Shown here: positions 26,908 to 34,296 of the stretch, piece by piece
How the letters are laid out: each line of letters begins with the position of its first letter
Numbering within the stretch: position 1 is the stretch's first letter
Assembly: GCA_024276125.1 (NCBI GenBank)
Contig: JAJRXT010000036.1
Location: forward strand, 1 to 44,488
Length of the DNA: 44,488 nucleotides
Direction of reading: 5' to 3'
From: a bacterium
Lineage (GTDB): Bacteria; SZUA-182; SZUA-191; JAJRXT01
Notes under the pieces: generated by a model
Seen by the model: the letters and a program-made list of their open reading frames with translations, nothing else
Databases searched by the model: none
What the model was told of the DNA's origin: nothing
Program-made: the position numbers and the translations under genes

Positions 26908-28212
26908 TTACCCGACTACGACCTCTCCCAAAGCGTTCTCACCATCAATTTTTACAATTTGTACGTTTTTAATTTCATTTACATATTGTTCATTATTCGG
27001 GATTAATATATTAATGTAATTATCGGTTAAACCGATTAGCCGGCCTGTATTCTTATCTTTTTTATCGATTATTAAAGTAGGACGGGCTTTACCTAAATAT
27101 CTTTTTTTAAAGGCCAGTTTTTTTTGTTTACTCAAAGTTCTAAGCGCCATAGAGCGTTCTATTTTTGCCTGACCACTGACTTGATCTGGCAGACCGGCGG
27201 CTTTAGTTTCAGAGCGCGGCGAAAAGCGGAATACGTGCATATATGAAAGCGGTAATTCCTCCAAGAAGCGGTAGTTATGCTCAAAAATTTCCTTAGTTTC
27301 ACCCGGATAGCCGACTATAATATCGCAGCCTAAGCCCAAATCAGGCAGTGTTTCTATTAGCCGATTGATTAAGTTCTGATATTGTAAGGGTAAGTAGCGG
27401 CGGTTCATAGAGGCAAGTTGTCCAATATGTGCGCTTTGTAACGGTATATGCAGATGAGGACAGATTTTATCCGATTGTAAGACGTCAATTAATTCTTCAG
27501 TAAATTCAGTGGGCTCAATAGAACTTAGCAGGATGCGCCCTAAATTATTTATTTGTATTAATTCTTTTAATAATTTTGATAAGCTGGTTGGATTAGACAG
27601 ATCATGGCCATATGTACCAATATGTATACCGGTTAGCGCTATCTCTTTATAGTCGTTGTTAGTTAAGGTCTCTACCTGCTGTTTTATCGACGCAATGGAC
27701 TGGCTGCGGCTTTTTCCGCGAGCGCGCGGTACAATGCAATAACTGCAAGCATTATTACAGCCGTCTTGGATTTTTATAAATGCCCGGGTATAATCTAAAA
27801 ATCCGCTTATTTGGGTGAGAGAATCATTGTTTGCAATATTTGTGACAATTGTTTTAGGGCTTAAGCGTTTTTCAAGATTATTCAAATAGTTGAGTAAATT
27901 AGCTTTTTCATTATTACCCAAAATAAGGTCTACGCCTTCTATCTCTTGTATACGCTTGTATTCAACTTGGGCGTAACATCCGGTGACCACAATATAGGCC
28001 AGCCTATTTTTGCGCATAGCCTGCCTTATAAGCCTGCGGGATTGTAAGTCGCTTCTACTAGTTACAGTACAAGTGTTTATGATATAAACATCGGCGGGTT
28101 GATTAAAGGGTACTGCTTTGAACCCCCGCTTAACCAATTGCTCCTGCATACTGGCGGTTTCAAATTGATTGACTTTACAGCCCAGAGTAATAAATGCGAC
28201 CTTTAATGACAT
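26908..28212 (-). CDS. mtaB: tRNA t6A37 methylthiotransferase MtaB
   Basis: 434 residues. This radical SAM enzyme converts t6A37 to ms2t6A37 in tRNAs reading ANN codons. The N-terminal cluster cysteines are in TLGCKVNQFE, NTCTVTSRSD and VTGCYAQ. The radical SAM motif is DGCNNACSYCIVPRARG. TLGCKVNQ plus NTCTVT is the MtaB pattern, as opposed to MiaB at 856-2160. The C-terminus ends with a TRAM-like region (TGRLIGLTDNYINILI). It starts 20 bases after the stop of the upstream TolB-like/TPR gene and should be co-transcribed with it. Confidence 0.94.
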   Translation of the reverse strand: MSLKVAFITLGCKVNQFETASMQEQLVKRGFKAVPFNQPADVYIINTCTVTSRSDLQSRRLIRQAMRKNRLAYIVVTGCYAQVEYKRIQEIEGVDLILGNNEKANLLNYLNNLEKRLSPKTIVTNIANNDSLTQISGFLDYTRAFIKIQDGCNNACSYCIVPRARGKSRSQSIASIKQQVETLTNNDYKEIALTGIHIGTYGHDLSNPTSLSKLLKELIQINNLGRILLSSIEPTEFTEELIDVLQSDKICPHLHIPLQSAHIGQLASMNRRYLPLQYQNLINRLIETLPDLGLGCDIIVGYPGETKEIFEHNYRFLEELPLSYMHVFRFSPRSETKAAGLPDQVSGQAKIERSMALRTLSKQKKLAFKKRYLGKARPTLIIDKKDKNTGRLIGLTDNYINILIPNNEQYVNEIKNVQIVKIDGENALGEVVVG

Positions 28213-28232
28213 AATAAGCGCTGACTTGAGCC

Positions 28233-30143
28233 CTAATTGTTTACTTGCTTTTTTATTTGAGCCAGATAATTAATATGATGCTTTAAATTGGGATTGTTTG
28301 TTTGTCTGTCTATCTTTACGGTTTTTTCCAAATAATTAACCGCTTTATCGTATTGCCCTAGTTTAGCATATATACTGCCGATTTGATAGTAATTAGCGGC
28401 TTGGGCGCCTTTGTTCTGGTTGATACGGTAGAAGTCGATATTTTTCAAATAACAGCGAAGCGCTTCTGCGTATTTTTCCTGTTTATCATATATAAACCCT
28501 AAACTATCATAAGTTTGACTGAGCGAGTCTTTATGGCCGGCTACAAATTGGTTTTTCAGTGAATCTTTAAAGTAGACTAAAGCTTGTTCATAATCCTTAT
28601 TTTTAAGATGTATTCTGCCGATTTTATTATAAGCCGGATACAGATTGTTGCCGCCCATTTTTTTCTGTAACTGTACTATTTTTTGATAAAATGACAGGGC
28701 TTTTTTATACTGATTTTTTTTATAACAGATATCAGCCATTTTATTATAAACTATGCTTAATTTACTGTAATTATTTTCTTTTTGGTAGATTTCCATAGCT
28801 TTTTCATAATAGATCATAGCTTGTTTAAAATTCAACTGCAAAAAATAATGATCTGCGATTCCTGTTAATATATCAGCTAGCTTAGAGGGGTTATCCAGTT
28901 TTTTTTGTATACTTAGAGCCTGCTGTAAATATTTTAGCGCTGTTTGGTGTTTTTTTTGCGCTGAGAGTGTTTGACCGATTTTGCCGAATGAAGCGGCTAG
29001 TCCTTGTTGAGCATTTATTCTCCGGTAGACTTTTACTGCTTTGCGGTAATTCTTTAAGGCGCTTACATAAAGCCCTTTGCCAAAATATACATCGCCCATT
29101 TCAAGATAATTTATGGCGGCAGACCTATCATTCCCCAGTTTTTTTTGTATTTTGCAAACCTTCTGGAAATAAGAAAGAGCCTTATCCGCCTCATCTCTGC
29201 TCTTGTATATACTGCCTATCTTACTGTATATGCCGCTCATGCCGGATAAATTATTTACACTTTCCAATAGAAGCATTTTTTTTCGGCAATAATACAAGGC
29301 TAAATCCAGTTGCTCGCTATTGGTATAAATCGTTATGATTTTATCATATATTTTAACCAGTCCCCGCCAGTCCCAGTTTTTATCCAGCAGGGTTTCATAT
29401 TGCCGGTATAACAGGGGGATTTTCTCCCATTGTTCCTGCGCTTCATATATATGCACCAGCAGACCGATTGCGTATATATAATTTACATCAGTATTAATTG
29501 CTTGCCTACAGTATTTTTCTGCTTGGCTTAGGCTTCCATTTATAAGATTTATACTGGACAAACAGTAGTCTTTATAGGCTGCAAAACTTTCCGTTTCCGG
29601 CGCCATTATGGCTTTGGCATGATTTGCTTTGGGTGTAGCCTGCATTTTATTTAACAAATCCAACATGATTTGCCCCTGCCAGTTCATGATGCTGTCTAAT
29701 GCACCCGTATTGTTTATTTCCTCCCAGATATCCCCGGAAGTTATTTCCATAAGCCAGGTATTTATGCTTATATTTTCTTTAATATCATAATTCCCGAAAA
29801 TCGCTAGTTGTGCGCCCAGCAATTTTCCCAGCCGCTGAACCTCTTTGGGATCGGATATAGCAGGTTTATCGGCTTGTTTATTATAGATTAGAAATTGTAT
29901 TTGAGAGCGTTCAATGGGGATAAAGTTTGTATAATTATCGAATTTATTTACCAAAAATAGCGCCAGCCCCTCGCCTAGCCAATCTAGTTCAGTTTTATCG
30001 CTAATATTTTCATAAGGGAATATGGCAATTTGTCTGATATCCTGAGCGTAAACATTTTTATATACGGCAAGACTAAAGAATGCGATAGTTAAAATAAGCA
30101 ACAAATCAGCAAAACAGTGTTTAGTAATATTCGGTATTTTCAT
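28233..30143 (-). CDS. TolB-like N-terminal domain plus long TPR array
   Basis: 636 residues. Residues 11-34 form a signal sequence or anchor (LLLILTIAFFSLAVYKNVYA). Residues 35-165 resemble the TolB/FlgO/CsgG-type N-terminal fold: IAIFPYENISDKTELDWLGEGL, read here as IAIFPYENISDK, then LDWLGEGLALFLVNKF, then LGKLLGAQLAIFGNYD. From about residue 185 to the end there are about eleven tetratricopeptide units, many with the sequence pattern ALxYxxKAxxIQKKLGN. In sensor or adenylate-cyclase proteins such an array follows a similar domain, but here no kinase or cyclase is attached. It is predicted to be periplasmic and to bind partners. Function not known. Confidence 0.78.
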   Translation of the reverse strand: MKIPNITKHCFADLLLILTIAFFSLAVYKNVYAQDIRQIAIFPYENISDKTELDWLGEGLALFLVNKFDNYTNFIPIERSQIQFLIYNKQADKPAISDPKEVQRLGKLLGAQLAIFGNYDIKENISINTWLMEITSGDIWEEINNTGALDSIMNWQGQIMLDLLNKMQATPKANHAKAIMAPETESFAAYKDYCLSSINLINGSLSQAEKYCRQAINTDVNYIYAIGLLVHIYEAQEQWEKIPLLYRQYETLLDKNWDWRGLVKIYDKIITIYTNSEQLDLALYYCRKKMLLLESVNNLSGMSGIYSKIGSIYKSRDEADKALSYFQKVCKIQKKLGNDRSAAINYLEMGDVYFGKGLYVSALKNYRKAVKVYRRINAQQGLAASFGKIGQTLSAQKKHQTALKYLQQALSIQKKLDNPSKLADILTGIADHYFLQLNFKQAMIYYEKAMEIYQKENNYSKLSIVYNKMADICYKKNQYKKALSFYQKIVQLQKKMGGNNLYPAYNKIGRIHLKNKDYEQALVYFKDSLKNQFVAGHKDSLSQTYDSLGFIYDKQEKYAEALRCYLKNIDFYRINQNKGAQAANYYQIGSIYAKLGQYDKAVNYLEKTVKIDRQTNNPNLKHHINYLAQIKKQVNN

Positions 30144-30266
30144 GATATCTCACATTCTCTGTCTCTGTTTGGTGGAGTGGTTTAGATATTTTGCATTATA
30201 ACTAAATTGTATAACAATTTCTATTATTATATCTAGTAGATAGTTTCATTAAAGGATACCATTAGC

Positions 30267-30508
30267 TGTCATTCTGAGGCCAAAGGCCGAAGAATCTCCC
30301 CTTACAACAGCGAGCAGATTTTTCACTATGCGTTGCTTCGAGACTGTGTCGTAACCAGAAAAACTGCTTTTTTCTTGTCATTCCCGTAAAAACGAGAATC
30401 CATAACTTACTGAAAAAACTGGATTCCTGCCTTCGCAGGAATGACAGATTGAGGGTAATTTTCAGGTTATAAGCAATTGTGACACAGCCTCTTCGTTCAG
30501 AATTACAG
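30267..30508. repeat. R1 element split by an R9 insertion
   Basis: R1 begins TGTCATTCTGAGG at 30267, breaks off in GCTTCG at 30340 and resumes CTTCGTTCAGAATTACA at 30491. The 150-base insert is a separate element, listed next. The arm CTTAAGTCAACAGCATT follows at about 30512. Confidence 0.8.
30341..30490. mobile_element. R9 MITE-like element with 5-bp target duplication
   Basis: Ends AGACTGTGTC / GACACAGCCT are inverted repeats, and CTTCG occurs on both sides (30336-30340 and 30491-30495). The interior carries the widespread TCATTCCCG...GGAATGACA palindrome. A sister copy is at 31488-31677. Confidence 0.8.
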
Positions 30509-30550
30509 TTCTCTTAAGTCAACAGCATTGGGAGCGCATCCCCTACAGGA

Positions 30551-30683
30551 TAAGCATAATTACATAAATATCTATAACTTGTGTTGTAGGATTCTAAAAA
30601 CCCGACAACAGGGGCTTTGGGGGGCAGATTTGAAAATCTGACCCCCACTAAAAAGATTATAGCTAATTATGCGACTATGCTTA
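30551..30683 (+). repeat. R5 element copy, followed by an R6 end
   Basis: It is closely similar to 24132-24261 over its whole length. A degraded R6 end (TTTTATGTCGAATTTAAG) lies at about 30698-30716. The 30144-30834 stretch contains these, R1/R9 and nothing else I can support. Confidence 0.75.
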
Positions 30684-30834
30684 ACAAAATCAGCAAGTTT
30701 TATGTCGAATTTAAGATTATTTTTGCTGCCACCCCATAGTTGCTAACCCGTCGAAACTTTTTATTATTCGATTCGATTTGATTATCTATTATGGTGCTGT
30801 CTTTGTCAATATTCTTTTGTTTTAATTTTTATAC

Positions 30835-30863
30835 TTGACAAATTAGATGCCAGTGTATATATT
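30835..30863 (+). promoter_or_regulatory. consensus-grade sigma70 promoter of the MarR gene
   Basis: TTGACA at 30835-30840, exactly 17 bases, then TATATT at 30858-30863. The transcript would start near 30870, about 35 bases before the MarR start codon. Confidence 0.8.
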
Positions 30864-30875
30864 TGTTGTGGGCAA
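30863..30875 (+). promoter_or_regulatory. possible MarR operator over the transcription start
   Basis: TTGTTGTGGGCAA overlaps the -10 region and +1. It shares the frame TTG-N6-GCAA with TTGCCTACAGCAA (31753-31765) upstream of the cysteine-rich gene. It is a weak palindrome on its own, so this is an inference from position and similarity. Confidence 0.35.
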
Positions 30876-30895
30876 TCATTGTGTGGTGCAAGTAC

Positions 30896-30904
30896 GGGGG
30901 GGGG
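30896..30904 (+). promoter_or_regulatory. G9 homopolymer in the MarR ribosome-binding position
   Basis: Nine consecutive G end immediately before the ATG. The tract is the only purine-rich sequence available for ribosome binding and is of a type prone to slippage. Confidence 0.6.
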
Positions 30905-31366
30905 ATGAAGTCCAAAGTTCAGGAAATACGAGAATTGACTTATCGGTTATTGCGCAGCCTGGAAAATAGTGACCGTGATACGTGCGCTTGTTTCGGCGTT
31001 ACTCCCTTGCAGGGTTTGGCGTTGCTGTCGGTAGCTAAAAAACAGCCGCTGGGGATACGGCAATTGGCTCAGGAAATGCAGCTTTCGGTCAGCACCATGA
31101 GTCGGGTGGTGGATAAGCTGGTGATGGCGGAACTGATTTGTCGAAAAGAAGATAAAAATGACAGGCGGGCTGTATTATGTACTCTGACAGAAAGCGGTAA
31201 AGATACCTCAGCTCAGTTGGAGGGCTGCTATAATGATTTTTTTAATCAATTAGTTGCCGGTATTCCAGAAAAAGACTTATCCGGTTTTTTAGTTGGTCTT
31301 AGAGTCATGGTTAAGCAAATACAAAGTTATGCCGCCGGTTGCGGCTGTAAAGGCAGGCAGGATTAA
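30905..31366 (+). CDS. MarR family transcriptional regulator with paired cysteines
   Basis: 153 residues from ATG at 30905. An upstream GTG/TTG-type extension to 30863 is rejected because it would read through the promoter region. The winged helix-turn-helix is clear: GIRQLAQEMQLSVSTMSRVVDKL (recognition helix, quoted by ends GIRQLAQEMQL and STMSRVVDKL) and the wing KEDKNDRRAVLCTLTESG. Cysteines at TCACFGV (before the HTH) and CGCKGRQD (C-terminus) could sense metals, arsenicals or oxidants. Instead of a normal Shine-Dalgarno the start is preceded by a run of nine G. The small cysteine-rich gene lies 440 bases downstream on the same strand and may be its target. Confidence 0.85.
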   Translation: MKSKVQEIRELTYRLLRSLENSDRDTCACFGVTPLQGLALLSVAKKQPLGIRQLAQEMQLSVSTMSRVVDKLVMAELICRKEDKNDRRAVLCTLTESGKDTSAQLEGCYNDFFNQLVAGIPEKDLSGFLVGLRVMVKQIQSYAAGCGCKGRQD

Positions 31367-31487
31367 TACTAAGTTGCATTCAAAATATCATGGTAGTCGG
31401 GCTTGTCCCTTAAGCCCGACCCCTAATTAGTGTCTTTTTGATTGCAATTTAGTACAGCATCCATTTCATATTGACTGGTTAACATCT

Positions 31488-31677
31488 TGTCATTCTTAAG
31501 CGAAGAGGCTGTGTCACAACTGCTTATAAGCTGAAAAATGCTTTCAATCTGTAATTCCCTCGGAGGTGGGAATCCATAACATCTTGAAAAGGCTGGATTC
31601 CTGCTTTCGCAGGAATGACAGATTAAGGACAAGTTTCAGTCCATAAGCAATTACTACACAGCCTCTTAAGGGTGACA
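31488..31677. repeat. R9 copy 2 inside an R1-like fragment
   Basis: GAGGCTGTGTCAC at about 31504 pairs with CTACACAGCCTC at about 31664. TGTCATTCTTAAG before and TTAAGGGTGACA after look like a small split palindrome. In 31367-31806 I see this element, the operator-like site and no gene. Confidence 0.7.
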
Positions 31678-31751
31678 ATTAAGAAGTTCTAAACCTGAGA
31701 ATTGAAAATGGTTAGTGTATTAGTATAAAAAGATATTTTTTTGTTCTATAA

Positions 31752-31766
31752 GTTGCCTACAGCAAC
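31752..31766. promoter_or_regulatory. MarR-box-like palindrome upstream of the cysteine-rich gene
   Basis: GTTGC-CTACA-GCAAC is a perfect 5-bp inverted repeat. TTGCC...GCAA recalls the E. coli MarR half-sites (TTGCCnnGGCAA). It ends 40 bases before the GTG start, next to a possible -10 (TATAAC at 31774). The second copy of the gene lacks it. Confidence 0.45.
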
Positions 31767-31806
31767 TATTTACTATAACAATATATGCTAAGGGGAGGTG
31801 AATATA

Positions 31807-31992
31807 GTGGAACAGGAATGCTGTCAAATTAAGATAACCAAAATTGATAATGGTTATCGTTTTGAGGTTACCGGAGAGAATCTCAAAGAGAACCTTAAAG
31901 AGAATTGTGATTGTATTAAGGTTTTACGAAATTGCTGCTGCACCAGCAGGCATAAGGAGTCTAGCGGTACAAAAAGTAACTGCGGGGCTTAA
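31807..31992 (+). CDS. small cysteine-rich protein, copy 1
   Basis: 61 residues from GTG at 31807, which is 6 bases after the strong site AGGGGAGGTG; an upstream in-frame GTG at 31798 is part of that site. It has nine cysteines in clusters (ECC, NCDC, NCCC, SNC) separated by a short beta-like stretch IKITKIDNGYRFEVTGE. LKEN occurs twice in tandem, a small internal duplication absent from copy 2. The pattern suggests metal or cluster binding or redox chemistry, but I recognise no family. It lies downstream of the MarR gene and has its own terminator-like hairpin at 32036-32070. A near-duplicate lies at 44054-44221 (-). Confidence 0.8.
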   Translation: MEQECCQIKITKIDNGYRFEVTGENLKENLKENCDCIKVLRNCCCTSRHKESSGTKSNCGA

Positions 31993-32035
31993 CGGCAGGC
32001 AATACTGCTGCATCAATATTAGCTTCAGGTAAAAT

Positions 32036-32070
32036 GTAGGTTGGGTTTCATTTCTGCCCAACCTACTTTT
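32036..32070 (+). terminator. intrinsic terminator after the cysteine-rich gene
   Basis: Perfect 10-bp stem GTAGGTTGGG / CCCAACCTAC, 11-base loop, then TTTT. The remainder of 31993-32292 has a small hairpin at 32105-32140 (CTGAGC...GCTCAG) and no gene. Confidence 0.65.
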
Positions 32071-32292
32071 GCTGGACTTGTAAAAAACCTAAATTAATTA
32101 TTTTGTCATTCTGAGCCTTTTGACAAGCTCAGGGTGACAGGCTAGTTTGTTTATATACCCTCATCTTTCCTTTTTTAACCAACCCCCAATAATTCTTACC
32201 GACAATATGTACATAACATGTTACTAACATGTATGATATTGTAGTCTTGTATCTTGCTATGCTCACATACTAACCTAACGTGAGTTAAGTAC

Positions 32293-33387
32293 TTAATCTA
32301 TACGGCAGAAAAATTTACCGGGGCTTTGTCTTATGCAGTTCTTAATTTCCAGACTGACGAGTATACTTAAAACCTTACTTGCCGGTAGCTGCGAATTCAT
32401 GATGATCTCATCAATATGTATATTATCATAAGAAAGTACGTCAAGTATATTTTTCTCTTGGGGATTTAAGTCAACAGTTTCCGCATCATCCGCAGAATGT
32501 ACCCGCAGTCCGGTTAGCGGCAGTTTTAATTCTTCCAGTATATCGTTAACACCCTCTACCAGCTTGGCTCCCTGCTTAATAAGTGCGTGCGTGCCGTGAG
32601 AGTATTTGGAGCTTATCTGCCCCGGGACGGCAAAAACCTCGCGCCCTTGCTCTAAGGCACAGCCTACAGTAATCATGGTTCCGCTGCGCAGAGCCGCTTC
32701 CACCACTATAACTCCCAGTGAAAGACCTGATATAATACGGTTTCTGATAGGGAAATTATACGCATAGGGCGGGGTGGACATGTGAAATTCACTAACTACC
32801 GCTCCGGCTTCACTGATACTTTTCATTAACTGATGATTCTCCGGCGGATATACCACATCAATACCGCAGCCCAGCACTGCTAAAGTACGCCCCTTATTTT
32901 CTATAACGCTGCGATGAGATATACTGTCAATCCCCCGCGCCATACCGCTTACTACGGTTATACCGTTTTGGCTTAATTGGGCGGCTAACTCTTTGGTTGT
33001 ATACCGGCCGTAAGCTGTACTGCGGCGAGAGCCTACCATTGCTATGCTGTAATGGTCTTGTGTCTTAAATTCACCTTTTACATATAATACTAAGGGCGGA
33101 TCGCAAATTGAGCGCAGGTTTTCTGGATACTCCAGATCATCGTAGGTTATAATAGATACATTATGTTTGTCAATTTGCGCCAGTTCTTTTTTTAAGGCGG
33201 ATTTTTTATCGAATTCTTTTATTTTAGCGGCTATTTTGGAAGGTACGCCTTCTACATGTTCTAATTCTTTAAGCGGGGCGGAGAAAACCTCCTGCGGCGA
33301 ACCAAAATGCTCCACCAGTTTATACAGATATTTGTTGCTTACCTTTGGAATCAGATTTAAGGCCAGCCAGTGTATTTTATCTTGCAT
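32293..33387 (-). CDS. dprA: DNA-protecting protein DprA (Smf)
   Basis: 364 residues. DprA binds incoming single-stranded DNA and loads RecA in natural transformation. The N-terminal part (1-75) is a helix-hairpin-helix/SAM-like region (GVPSKIAAKIKEF). The Rossmann core has VGSRRSTAYGRYTTKELA, VVSGMARGIDSISHR, LAVLGCGIDVVYPPEN and PIRNRIISGLSLGVIVVEA, then GTMITVGCALEQGREVFAVPG. The C-terminal 60 residues form the winged-helix domain. It is a complete gene with TAG or TAA end and stands alone, followed by repeats. Confidence 0.95.
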   Translation of the reverse strand: MQDKIHWLALNLIPKVSNKYLYKLVEHFGSPQEVFSAPLKELEHVEGVPSKIAAKIKEFDKKSALKKELAQIDKHNVSIITYDDLEYPENLRSICDPPLVLYVKGEFKTQDHYSIAMVGSRRSTAYGRYTTKELAAQLSQNGITVVSGMARGIDSISHRSVIENKGRTLAVLGCGIDVVYPPENHQLMKSISEAGAVVSEFHMSTPPYAYNFPIRNRIISGLSLGVIVVEAALRSGTMITVGCALEQGREVFAVPGQISSKYSHGTHALIKQGAKLVEGVNDILEELKLPLTGLRVHSADDAETVDLNPQEKNILDVLSYDNIHIDEIIMNSQLPASKVLSILVSLEIKNCIRQSPGKFFCRID

Positions 33388-33506
33388 TTTCTTATAGTAT
33401 TATATTGTTTTAAGGTGAGTTAGGCATAAAACTTACTGGTTCTATTAAGCCGTAGGGGCGGCGGCTTGTCCCCGCCCGTTTCCTTGCTCCGAAAAAGATT
33501 ATATTC

Positions 33507-33585
33507 TGTCATTGTCAAGCCGTAGGCCGAAGAATCTACTCGCATATGTAGACAGATTCTTCACTTCGTTTCGTTCAGAATGACA
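33507..33585. repeat. R1 element between dprA and the nucleotidyltransferase
   Basis: TGTCATTGTCAAGCCG to CAGAATGACA, with one diverged arm. GGTAAC...GTTACC at about 33624-33646 forms a further small palindrome. Confidence 0.7.
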
Positions 33586-33637
33586 ATTATGTAAAACCAA
33601 TTTTTTCTAAAAATGAACCTATAGGTAACAACTTGGG

Positions 33638-33670
33638 TTAAGTTACCAAAATCAAAGTTTCTTTATTCAT
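33638..33670 (-). pseudogene. ATGA-coupled 10-codon stub after the nucleotidyltransferase, possible HEPN remnant
   Basis: ATG overlaps the stop of the nucleotidyltransferase gene (ATGA) and is followed by NKETLILVT and TAA. In MntA/HepT modules a HEPN gene usually follows at this spacing with a similar Met-Asn-Lys-Glu start. Only the first codons would remain. This is inference. Confidence 0.3.
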
Positions 33671-34014
33671 AAAACAATACCATCCTTTCGGACATTCTGA
33701 TATAGGGGCATGGCCTTATATAGACTTGAGTCCCAATCCTTCCTGCTTAAAGCTATTACGGTTAATACCGCTCCCGTCTCAAGCTCTATAGGAAATAGCT
33801 GCCGACAGAATAAATCTTCCTTTTTAAGACTTACCTTATTATTGGTTAGGATAAGCAAGTCATAATCGGAATCTGGCAGCGCTTCCCCTCTTGCCCGGGA
33901 ACCATAAAGAATAACCTCAGCCAAAGGATCAATGCTTCTTATAGCCTGACGGCATCGGTTTAATAATATCCGTTCTGATTTACTTATAGCCTTATGAGTG
34001 TTCAGTTGATTCAT
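33667..34014 (-). CDS. minimal nucleotidyltransferase-domain protein (MntA/MNT-like)
   Basis: 115 residues. The polymerase-beta-type motif VILYGSRARGEALPDSDYDLLIL carries GS and the two Asp of the hG[GS]-x-DxD pattern; I quote its ends GSRARGE and SDYDLLIL. A third acidic residue could be Glu in PIELETG, though the usual Asp is not obvious. Such proteins act as antitoxins that AMPylate a HEPN RNase, or are remnants of these pairs. No intact HEPN gene is beside it; the next frame stops after 10 codons. It therefore looks like an orphan antitoxin. Confidence 0.8.
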   Translation of the reverse strand: MNQLNTHKAISKSERILLNRCRQAIRSIDPLAEVILYGSRARGEALPDSDYDLLILTNNKVSLKKEDLFCRQLFPIELETGAVLTVIALSRKDWDSSLYKAMPLYQNVRKDGIVL

Positions 34015-34071
34015 ATTACTAAACCCTGGAACATATCAGGTTAGGTGAAAAATAATAATATTGCCGTAGCC

Positions 34072-34284
34072 GTAGGGTGGATTAAGGGGTCTTATATAAC
34101 AGATATTCATCATAAATTAAAGATAATACAATTATGAAAATAACACCCCGAATCCACCACCTCTACTGAATATGGTGGATCCGCAACTGTCATACAACGT
34201 AATCCCAAAATATCTTTTAAGCTTTTTTATAATATGGGCTTGATCCACCCTACATTTAAAAGCAGGCTTTGCGTAACATGAGTT
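34072..34284 (+). repeat. R2 element copy 3 (uninterrupted)
   Basis: The core 34072-34253 runs GTAGGGTGGATTAAGG to TTGATCCACCCTAC, with internal hairpin GAATCCACCACC...GGTGGATCC. GCGTAACATGAG follows the right end, as in copy 1. It fills the 34015-34296 gap. Confidence 0.8.
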
Positions 34285-34296
34285 ATTAAGATGATA

